From JACMLX01 sp031373905 (lineage in GTDB: Bacteria; Gemmatimonadota; Gemmatimonadetes; Gemmatimonadales; Gemmatimonadaceae): a stretch of DNA of 64,000 nt. A model generated the notes under the pieces. The model worked only from the letters and a program-made list of their open reading frames with translations. It ran no database searches and was not told the DNA's origin. The translations under genes and the position numbers were made by a program. The stretch covers positions 1-64,000 of the forward strand of contig JANMNM010000149.1 in assembly GCA_031373905.1 (NCBI GenBank), given 5' to 3'. Below, piece by piece: positions 57,651-64,000 of this stretch (the first letter of the stretch is position 1; each line of letters opens with the position of its first letter).

Positions 57651-58535
57651 TCAGCGCGCTCGGGCCGCTGGCCGCAATGCCTCGAGCGCCGCAACGCTCG
57701 CGTCCGCGACGAAGACGACTCCGGATTCCGGCGAAGGCCAGGCGAGCACCGACTGGCCCTCGCTCTCCGCCGCCACGAGCAAGCCCGCCGCGACGGGCGC
57801 TCGCATCCCGGGATGCCGGAAGAACACCGGCTCTGCGACGATGTACTCGAGCACGATTCGATCGTGCCAACGGTACGCGAGTACTGCGGCAGGGTCGCCT
57901 CCGAGATCAGTCGTCCATGCGGCCAGCAGCCGGAGGGTCTGGCTGTGCAACGGTTCAACGGGGAAGGGAACCGCAGCCCGCACCGCATCGAGATCGCGAG
58001 CCCGGCCAGGCAGATCCCCGGACATGACGCTACGGTAGTCGGTCAGGATCGACGCAAGCAGTGGCACTCCTGCCGCGTTCACGGTCGCCAGCGACGCGCT
58101 GTCACCGGAGGGCGTTCCAGGGCTCAGCCCGCGAATGCCGGGCATCGCCACGCCGCCAAGCAGCAGGACGACAGCGATCACTCGTGCACTCGTCAGCCGC
58201 CACCAGCGCTTCGGCGCGGCGCCACCCGCAACGGGTGGCAGCGGCTGCAGTCCCTCGATGTGTGCTGCGATTCGTGCGCGCAATGCGGCACTGGCGACTG
58301 GCTGGAGTTCGCGTCCAAGTCGTTCACGCATCACCGCGTGCAGATCCACTTCGCGGCGACAGCGCACGCATCCCAGAAGATGCGCATCGATCTGTGACGC
58401 GGTCTCCGGCGGCAGTTCTCCGTCAGCGTACGCGCCGAGCAGCGTCGCGAGTACCTGATGGCGCGCTTCGCGCGCATCATCATCGCCATGACGCTCATGC
58501 GGTTGCAGGCCGAAGCTCAGATGCAGGTCACTCAC
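57651..58535 (-). CDS. zinc-finger membrane anti-sigma factor
   Basis: 294 residues from GTG 58535, with AGGGA upstream and an eight-base overlap with the sigma gene. The N-terminal anti-sigma zinc-binding domain has GAYADGELPPE and the H-x3-C-x2-C signature in HLLGCVRCRREVD. One helix (about 117-135, VIAVVLLLGGVAMPGI) and an extracytoplasmic domain (about 150-290) with AVLAYRWHDRIVLEYIV and VVFVADASVAALEAL, resembling the C-terminal sensor part of RsiW-like proteins. It should hold the ECF sigma factor at the membrane. Confidence 0.9.
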   Translation of the reverse strand: MSDLHLSFGLQPHERHGDDDAREARHQVLATLLGAYADGELPPETASQIDAHLLGCVRCRREVDLHAVMRERLGRELQPVASAALRARIAAHIEGLQPLPPVAGGAAPKRWWRLTSARVIAVVLLLGGVAMPGIRGLSPGTPSGDSASLATVNAAGVPLLASILTDYRSVMSGDLPGRARDLDAVRAAVPFPVEPLHSQTLRLLAAWTTDLGGDPAAVLAYRWHDRIVLEYIVAEPVFFRHPGMRAPVAAGLLVAAESEGQSVLAWPSPESGVVFVADASVAALEALRPAARAR

Positions 58536-59154
58536 GGTGCGTTCCCTCACTGCCGCGGCGAAGCCGGGTCGCGGGTGTCGTCGCCTCGGTGGTGCCGATG
58601 CCCCAGGCCTTCCGATTCGCGATGATCGTACCAGCCAGCAGGCGCCGTCCGCGCGAGATCCGGCTCATCACGGTCCCGATCGGAATGCCCGCGATCTCGG
58701 CGATCTCGTGGTACTTGAATCCATCGATATCGTGAAGCTCGACCGCGGTGGCAAAGTCCTCGGGGATCGACGATAGCGCACGGCTGAGCATCTCGCTGTC
58801 CAGTCGTGCCGCCACTTCGCTGAAGACGACGTCGATGTCGCCACCGATCAGGTCCTCGTGCGCCTGCTCGAGTCGTGTGATGTCGACGAGTTGTCGGCGC
58901 CGATCGGCCTTCTCGCTCACGTCACTGAGCACACTGCGGAGGATGCGGTACAGCCAGGAACGCACTTTCTGGGCGTCGCGCAGGTCAGCGAATGACAACC
59001 ACGCCTTGACACACGTGTCCTGCACCGCGTCCTCGGCGTCGCGTGCGGACGGTGTTCGGCGCTGCGCGAAGCGGAGCAGCCGGTCCAGATGCGGGAGCAC
59101 CAGCGACTGAAAGCGCTCGTGCTGTTCGTCGAGGGAAGAAGCGGATTGCGTCAC
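58528..59154 (-). CDS. ECF sigma-70 factor
   Basis: 208 residues from GTG 59154; TTG 59181 is also in frame but would sit on the TAAGTT -10 candidate (59185-59180, minus strand). Region 2 is LLRFAQRRTPSARDAEDAVQ and VRSWLYRILRSVLSD; region 4 is FATAVELHDIDGFKYHEIAE followed by IAGIPIGTVMSRISRGRRLL. Group IV sigma factor controlled by the membrane anti-sigma encoded next; the porin, cupredoxin and sensor kinase downstream are the likely regulon. Confidence 0.93.
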   Translation of the reverse strand: MTQSASSLDEQHERFQSLVLPHLDRLLRFAQRRTPSARDAEDAVQDTCVKAWLSFADLRDAQKVRSWLYRILRSVLSDVSEKADRRRQLVDITRLEQAHEDLIGGDIDVVFSEVAARLDSEMLSRALSSIPEDFATAVELHDIDGFKYHEIAEIAGIPIGTVMSRISRGRRLLAGTIIANRKAWGIGTTEATTPATRLRRGSEGTHRE

Positions 59155-59241
59155 AGAGTGGCAGACGAGGGCTGTGGGCAACTTATTCCCGGGACCGGAC
59201 CGCGGCGCTCCGGCACGGATCTCGCGCGGTCGCGCGCGTGC

Positions 59242-59934
59242 CTACCGGCCCCCGCTCAGTGCCGCCTGGTCCACCACCGTGATCCCTTTCGGCACGACGA
59301 AGCGGAATGCATCGGCTGGCAGCGGTATCCCGCGCTCGATCGTGGAAAAACTCAGTGTTCGCGTCACACCGGACAATTCCGTCACCTCGAGCTGCTTCAG
59401 GGCGCCAGATGCGGGCACGACCCACAAGACCGCGCGACTCAGCCCCGTCTCACCATCTCGCGGAACCAGTACCAGTTTTCGCAGTGCCGTACCAGCCACG
59501 GTCGCAAGCCCGCCATCCGTCACCGTGAACTTCCGCGAAGGCGAAGTGAAGAACTGTCCGACGAGGTCCACACCTCCCGGTGCATTCGATCCGACGGGCA
59601 TCTTGATGACCTGTCCCGGAGCGGCACTCGGCACGAAGACCCACAACGTCCGGCCGTCGCTGATGATACGATCCCCTGCCGGCTGGGAAAACGTCACCGC
59701 AAACACGCCCGGCCCGCGCTGCAGGTAGGTCCCGGCGCTGGGTGTTTCCGACGACGTGATTGGATTGCGCACGCGCTGCGTGAACGAGGCACGCAACGCT
59801 CGCGATCCAGTGTAGAGCGATGCGGTTCGCTCGAGCTGCGACGCGGCGCTCACCGGGCGCGACGCGGCCCCCTGCGCTGCAACAGCGAACGGGAGCAGCA
59901 TGACGGCGATGGGCAGCGAGCGACGAATGATCAT
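59242..59934 (-). CDS. lolA: outer-membrane lipoprotein carrier, LolA-like
   Basis: 230 residues from ATG 59934 (TTG 59949 also in frame). Signal peptide SLPIAVMLLPFAVAAQG. LolA fold markers: LRASFTQRVRNPITSSETPS, GTYLQRGPGVFAVTFSQPAG, IISDGRTLWVFVP and the C-terminal ERGIPLPADAFRFVVPKG. Carries lipoproteins through the periplasm, normally from a LolCDE exporter; the FtsX/MacB-type permeases and LolD-like ATPase earlier in the window are candidate partners, but that is only a possibility. Confidence 0.88.
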   Translation of the reverse strand: MIIRRSLPIAVMLLPFAVAAQGAASRPVSAASQLERTASLYTGSRALRASFTQRVRNPITSSETPSAGTYLQRGPGVFAVTFSQPAGDRIISDGRTLWVFVPSAAPGQVIKMPVGSNAPGGVDLVGQFFTSPSRKFTVTDGGLATVAGTALRKLVLVPRDGETGLSRAVLWVVPASGALKQLEVTELSGVTRTLSFSTIERGIPLPADAFRFVVPKGITVVDQAALSGGR

Positions 59935-59989
59935 GAGCAACCGGAACAAGGAGCGCGCAGCGCACGGGGCACCATGTGGAGTACCCCGC

Positions 59990-61030
59990 TCACACCACGG
60001 CCGTTCCGGCTCCCATGATCGACCGGTTCACCGCTTCGGCGATCGGCACCAGCGAGCGCACCATCTCCTCGAACTGCGGCGGATGCAGCGACTGCGCGCC
60101 GTCGGACCACGCCTTGTCCGGCGCCTGGTGCACCTCGACGATCACGCCATCAGCGCCGCACGCCACGGCAGCGCGCGACATCGGCGCGACGGCATCCCGG
60201 ATGCCCACGCCATGGCTCGGATCAGCGATGATCGGCAGATGCGACAAACGGTGAATCACGGGGATGGCAGCCAGGTCGAGGACATTCCGCGTGGCACTGT
60301 CGAAGCCGCGAATCCCCCTCTCACACAGGATGATCTTCCGGTTGCCTTCCGACATGATGTACTCGGCGGCGAGCAACCACTCGGTGATCGTGGCCGACAT
60401 CCCGCGTTTCAGGAGCACCGGCACGCCCAGTCGCCCGAGATGCTTGAGCAATGAGAAGTTCGACATGTTGCGCGCGCCGAGTTGAATGCAATCGGCATAC
60501 TTCGCGGCGAGATCAGCCTGGCCTTCATCCATCGCTTCGGTGATGATCGGAAGCCCCGTCTCCGAACGCGCCAGCGCCAGCTGTCGCAGTCCTTCCTCAC
60601 CCAGTCCCTGGAAGGCATACGGCGACGATCGTGGCTTGTAGGCGCCACCGCGCAGTGCCACCGCACCGGCCGCCTTCACCATGCGCGCGATCTGCAGGAT
60701 TTCCTCTTCGCCTTCAACGCTGCACGGCCCGGCGACCACAGGGATCTCCGTGCCACCAAAGACGACGCCATGACCGATGGACACCAGCGACGACTCCGGT
60801 TGCCACTCGCGCGACACCTGTTTGTACGGCTTCGAGTCGTACAGCACCTGCGCGACGCCGGCCATGCCTTCGAAGTGCGAGGTGTCAACCTGGCCGTCAT
60901 CGCCGGCCACGCCGATCGCGGTTCGAAGCGCGCCAGGCATCGGCAGCGGATTGAACCCGAGCAGCTCGATGGCATCGCACACGGCCTGTATGTCCTGCGG
61001 TGTGGCATTCCGTTGCATCATCACCAGCAT
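59990..61030 (-). CDS. aroF: 3-deoxy-7-phosphoheptulonate (DAHP) synthase, type I beta
   Basis: 346 residues. An N-terminal ferredoxin-like regulatory domain (about 1-75, ATPQDIQAVCDAIELLGFNP) precedes the barrel, the arrangement of Thermotoga-type type I-beta enzymes with feedback control. Barrel motifs: VVAGPCSVEGEEEI, GGAYKPRSSPYAFQGLGEEG, IQLGARNMSNFSLL, LLKRGMSATITEWLLAAEYI, CERGIRGF and PIIADPSHGVGIRD. First step of aromatic amino acid synthesis. It lies 12 bases after the hydrolase gene and is probably cotranscribed. Confidence 0.95.
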   Translation of the reverse strand: MLVMMQRNATPQDIQAVCDAIELLGFNPLPMPGALRTAIGVAGDDGQVDTSHFEGMAGVAQVLYDSKPYKQVSREWQPESSLVSIGHGVVFGGTEIPVVAGPCSVEGEEEILQIARMVKAAGAVALRGGAYKPRSSPYAFQGLGEEGLRQLALARSETGLPIITEAMDEGQADLAAKYADCIQLGARNMSNFSLLKHLGRLGVPVLLKRGMSATITEWLLAAEYIMSEGNRKIILCERGIRGFDSATRNVLDLAAIPVIHRLSHLPIIADPSHGVGIRDAVAPMSRAAVACGADGVIVEVHQAPDKAWSDGAQSLHPPQFEEMVRSLVPIAEAVNRSIMGAGTAVV

Positions 61031-61042
61031 CGTGTCACGCCC

Positions 61043-61801
61043 TCAGCATTCGAGTACGAGGCCATCCGTGGCGATCACGGTCGGCCCGGCCCAGCGCGCG
61101 CCAAGCTCCGCGCGCAGATCGATCCCCTCGAGCGGGGGATACATATGGGTCACCACCAGCATGCCCGGTGACGCCGCCGCGGCCAGTGTCGCCGTCTCGC
61201 GTGGCGTCAAATGAATCGGCACCGGCATCGAGTCGGGCAGCGAACACTCTGCCAGAAGCACGTCACAGCCTGCAGCCCACGCGCCAAGCGACGGGTCGTT
61301 GCCGGTGTCACCCGTGTAGACCAGCCGCCTGCCGCCATGCTCGACGGAATATGCAACGCTTTCGGCCGTGTGGGGCACGCTCCGGCTGGTCAGCGTCACA
61401 TCCGGGGCGAGATGGACGGCGATCTCCAGCGCGGGCTCGATGATCTCGACAGGGAACCCGGGGGCGGTCATCCAGTCACCCAGGGCCGCTGCCCACCGCG
61501 CGAGCAACGCCTGCGTGCCCGCTGGCCCGACGATGGTCAGCGGCGTCGAGCGGGGCTCCAGCCGGGCGTGACGCCAGGCAAAGAGCAGCGTGGGCAGGTC
61601 GCCGATGTGGTCGAGGTGGAAGTGCGTGAGGACGATGTGTGTGACAGCCCACCAATCCATCCCGTGCCGCGCCATCGTCTGCGCTGCCCCCGGGCCCACG
61701 TCGAGGAGGATTCTCAGGTCACCCGCTTCGACCAGGTACGCTGCGCACCCACGTGTCGGCGACAGCGAAATCGTTCCAGACCCGATGACCGTCAACCGCA
61801 T
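61043..61801 (-). CDS. metallo-beta-lactamase-fold hydrolase (RNase Z-like)
   Basis: 252 residues from ATG 61801, which has GGAG eight bases upstream (GTG 61804 also possible). Metal motif HFHLDHIGD (about residue 57), LVYTGDTGNDPSL, the LLAECSLPD and HLTPRETA blocks and VVTHMYPPLE, as in RNase Z / PhnP-type hydrolases. It lacks the exosite insert of true RNase Z, so a tRNA role is doubtful and a small phosphodiester or cyclic substrate is possible. Between smc and aroF. Confidence 0.88.
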   Translation of the reverse strand: MRLTVIGSGTISLSPTRGCAAYLVEAGDLRILLDVGPGAAQTMARHGMDWWAVTHIVLTHFHLDHIGDLPTLLFAWRHARLEPRSTPLTIVGPAGTQALLARWAAALGDWMTAPGFPVEIIEPALEIAVHLAPDVTLTSRSVPHTAESVAYSVEHGGRRLVYTGDTGNDPSLGAWAAGCDVLLAECSLPDSMPVPIHLTPRETATLAAAASPGMLVVTHMYPPLEGIDLRAELGARWAGPTVIATDGLVLEC

Positions 61802-61897
61802 CACGTACGCTCCACGGGCATGTCCTTCGCAGCATCAGGAAAATGGTCTCACGCGGAGGCAGAGAGGCCCGCCAGCCGCCGGCGCCCGTTGAAAAGC

Positions 61898-64000
61898 TCA
61901 CGCCCCCGCTTCGACCGTCTCTGCTGCAGCGATGGGAACCGACAGCACGTGTTCGTCGCCGGACGGCGCGGGGTCAGCCTCCTGATCAACGCCGCCGTGT
62001 GAGCCGTCACCATTCGCGCCGTCCCGCTTCCGCATGCGCACACTCACCAGTGAACTCACGCCCGGCTCCTGCATCGTCACACCGTAGACCGCGTCCGCCG
62101 CTTCCGTGGTGGTCCGCGGGTTGTGCGTGATCACGATGAACTGCGTCCGCGCCTTGAACTCATTGAGCATCTTCACGTACCGGCCGACGTTCTGGTCGTC
62201 AAGCGGGGCGTCGACTTCGTCGAGGAGGCAGAACGGGCTGGGGCGCGTGAGGAAGATACCGAACAGGAGTGACAGTGCGACCAACGCGCGCTCACCGCTC
62301 GAGAGGAGGTGAATGCGCTGCGTCTTCTTGCCACGCGGGCTGGCATGGATCTCGATGTCACAGTCCAGCGGGTGATCGGGATCCTCCAGGCGAAGATCGC
62401 ACTCGCCGCCGCCGAACAGCGTCTGAAAGATCTGGCCGAAGTTCTCGCGAATCTTGGCAAAGGTCGCGAGAAAGAGTTCGCGCGCGGTCGCGTCGATCTC
62501 CTTGATCGCCTGCAGCAGCGAGAGCTTCGCCTCGGCAAGGTCGTTGCGTTGCGCGGCGAGGAAATCCAGGCGCTTGACTTCTTCCTCGTGCTCCTCAACC
62601 GCGAGCGGATTGACCGGGCCGAGCTGATCCAGCTGCAGTCGCAGTGTCTCGTTCTCCGTGCGCAGCGAATCCGCATCGAGATCCAGCGGCTCGAAACCGT
62701 CGAGCAACTCGGCGATCGGCTTGCGCCACTCGGTCTCGAGGCGCTCGCGGATATTCTGACGACGGGCCTCGAGCTGCGTGTGTCGCAGTTCCGTCTGGTG
62801 CAGCTCCTCGGCCAGCTGCACCGCATGTCGCCGAAGGAGCTCCAGCGCCTCATCCCCCTGCAGCAACGCGAGGTCCGCCGCACGGAGCGCCTCCTCCGCT
62901 TCAATGAGGCGGGTCTCGAGTTCCGAGAGCGCCATCTGACGATCGTCCAGCTGCACCGTGAGCGTGGTGATCTGCTCGGCGAGCTCGGCGTCCGCATTCG
63001 CGAGCAGCAGCAGCTCGTTGCGCAGCGTCTCCAATCGCCCTGTCGCAGTCGCCTGTTCCTGTGAGAGCCGCGACGCCCGCTCCTGCGCCACCTGGACACG
63101 CGCCTGTGCCTGCGCATGTGAGACCTGCGCGATGGTGCGCGCTTCCCGCGCAGCTTCGAGCATTTCGTCAGCCGCGACGAGCCGTTCACGCTCGTGCGAG
63201 ATCGCCGATTCATGTCCGGCGAGTCCCGCTCGCAGTGCTTCCGCCTTGACGTCGTCGTCACTTGCGCGCGCCTGCAGCGAGACACGGCGCTCGAGCAGTC
63301 GTTCGCTCAGTTGCTGCGCGTCGTTCCGTTCGCGTTGCGCACGTGCGCTGCGACGCTCGACTTCGGCGCGGGCTTCCTCGGCGCCCCGCACCTCGCCTTG
63401 CGCCTGCGTCGCCGCGTCGGTGGCTGCAAGCACGGCCAGCTCGCTCGCCTGCAACGCCTCGTTGACCAACTGCGCCTCCGACTTCACTCGCGCTGCTTCT
63501 GCATCAAGCGATTCAAGGTCGTCGCGCAGCACCGCCAACTCGGCGCGGCGCTGAATCGGCCCCTGGGCCGACTCGCCGCCGGGAAGGTAGATCGCGCCGC
63601 GCGGATCGACGAATCCGCTGCCGCCGTCAAGCTGCGTCACCCGGCCGAGCAACGCATGGACCCAGCGATCGGCGGGTGCTGCCGACGTGACCCGGGACGC
63701 CAGTGCATCAGGCGCATCGGCGGAATCCTGCGCCGAATCGAGTGGGAGCAACAGCACGGGCCCGGGCTTCGCCGTGGCGTGCCATGCGGCAACGGCGGTC
63801 GCGGCAGCACGGTCCCGGACCACGACCGCGTGCACCGTGGCGCCGAGATAGCGCTCGACGACGATGGCCGCATCGCTCTCTGCGGAGAGGAAGTCGGACA
63901 GTGGACCGAGCACCGCGCCAGCACCGAATCGCTCGCGCTCACGCAGCACGGCCGCCGCGCCGGGGGCCAGTCCGACACGATCGCGGTCCAGCGCCTCGAG
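61898..64000 (-). CDS. smc: chromosome segregation protein SMC, N-terminal part outside window
   Basis: 700 residues are visible, open to the right edge, so the N-terminal ATPase half and first coiled coil are missing. The visible part starts in the hinge (ALDRDRVGLAPGAAAVLRER, GPLSDFLSAESDAAIVVERYL), runs through a long Glu/Ala/Arg-rich coiled coil (about 145-490) and ends in the C-terminal head with LLSSGERALVALSLLFGIFL and Walker B FCLLDEVDAPLDD. The signature reads LSSGE where LSGGE is usual. Condenses and segregates chromosomes. Confidence 0.93.
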   Translation of the reverse strand, partial: LEALDRDRVGLAPGAAAVLRERERFGAGAVLGPLSDFLSAESDAAIVVERYLGATVHAVVVRDRAAATAVAAWHATAKPGPVLLLPLDSAQDSADAPDALASRVTSAAPADRWVHALLGRVTQLDGGSGFVDPRGAIYLPGGESAQGPIQRRAELAVLRDDLESLDAEAARVKSEAQLVNEALQASELAVLAATDAATQAQGEVRGAEEARAEVERRSARAQRERNDAQQLSERLLERRVSLQARASDDDVKAEALRAGLAGHESAISHERERLVAADEMLEAAREARTIAQVSHAQAQARVQVAQERASRLSQEQATATGRLETLRNELLLLANADAELAEQITTLTVQLDDRQMALSELETRLIEAEEALRAADLALLQGDEALELLRRHAVQLAEELHQTELRHTQLEARRQNIRERLETEWRKPIAELLDGFEPLDLDADSLRTENETLRLQLDQLGPVNPLAVEEHEEEVKRLDFLAAQRNDLAEAKLSLLQAIKEIDATARELFLATFAKIRENFGQIFQTLFGGGECDLRLEDPDHPLDCDIEIHASPRGKKTQRIHLLSSGERALVALSLLFGIFLTRPSPFCLLDEVDAPLDDQNVGRYVKMLNEFKARTQFIVITHNPRTTTEAADAVYGVTMQEPGVSSLVSVRMRKRDGANGDGSHGGVDQEADPAPSGDEHVLSVPIAAAETVEAGA

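Overview
The window is 64 kb of G+C-rich bacterial chromosome, densely packed with about 49 protein genes and no rRNA, tRNA, CRISPR array or insertion sequence that I could recognise. The gene content fits the phylum Gemmatimonadota: FtsX/MacB-type permeases, many secreted proteins with signal peptides ending in AQ, abundant Ser/Thr kinases and histidine kinases, and large carboxypeptidase-regulatory-domain outer-membrane proteins. The first 591 bases encode the C-terminal part of what looks like PuhE, an assembly protein for purple-bacterial (type II) photosynthetic reaction centres. This suggests a phototrophic Gemmatimonadota strain whose photosynthesis cluster ends at the left edge. The taxon is inferred from content, not tested.

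Layout. 1-591: end of the presumed photosynthesis cluster. 612-10749 (mostly minus strand): a MacA/MacB/TolC-like export locus with one ATPase, four permeases forming two A+B pairs, an adaptor and an outer-membrane channel, interrupted by a plus-strand protein made of exact 16-residue repeats and a small membrane protein. 10846-25331: a signalling region with an NtrY-like kinase, a tandem pseudokinase/kinase, an AI-2E-type permease, a ComM/YifB ATPase, a four-PAS hybrid kinase and a sigma-54 activator. 25331-31455: a GNAT acetyltransferase, aldehyde dehydrogenase, signal peptidase I, a principal-type sigma factor, YajQ and a PLP-dependent dehydratase. 31580-38716: a MarR-GNAT fusion divergent from rimO-hemL-SpoIID, then a Gfo/Idh dehydrogenase coupled to a DUF4105 (Lnb-like) membrane protein. 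38749-44994: a small secreted protein divergent from a housekeeping run prfA-prmC-ylbF-like-tmk-ctpA-DUF2520.

45106-53202 looks like a sugar-use locus: DUF1080 hydrolase, large outer-membrane protein, Tat-type sugar isomerase, sugar MFS transporter and PfkB kinase. 53303-59154 (minus) is an envelope-signalling module: ECF sigma, zinc-finger anti-sigma, coiled-coil porin-like barrel, amicyanin-like cupredoxin and a membrane sensor Ser/Thr kinase. 59242-64000 (minus) carries lolA, a DAHP synthase, a metallo-beta-lactamase-fold hydrolase and the 3' part of smc.

Two cross-cutting signals stand out. First, five gene starts (3110, 15672, 18669, 32647, 36480) carry TAnnnT exactly six bases before ATG/GTG with no Shine-Dalgarno that I can see, the signature of leaderless transcripts; other genes (23260, 29011, 39165, 40420, 42479) have clear purine-rich ribosome sites. 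Second, several transcription units end in good inverted repeats (27915-27952, 29873-29908, 46093-46115).
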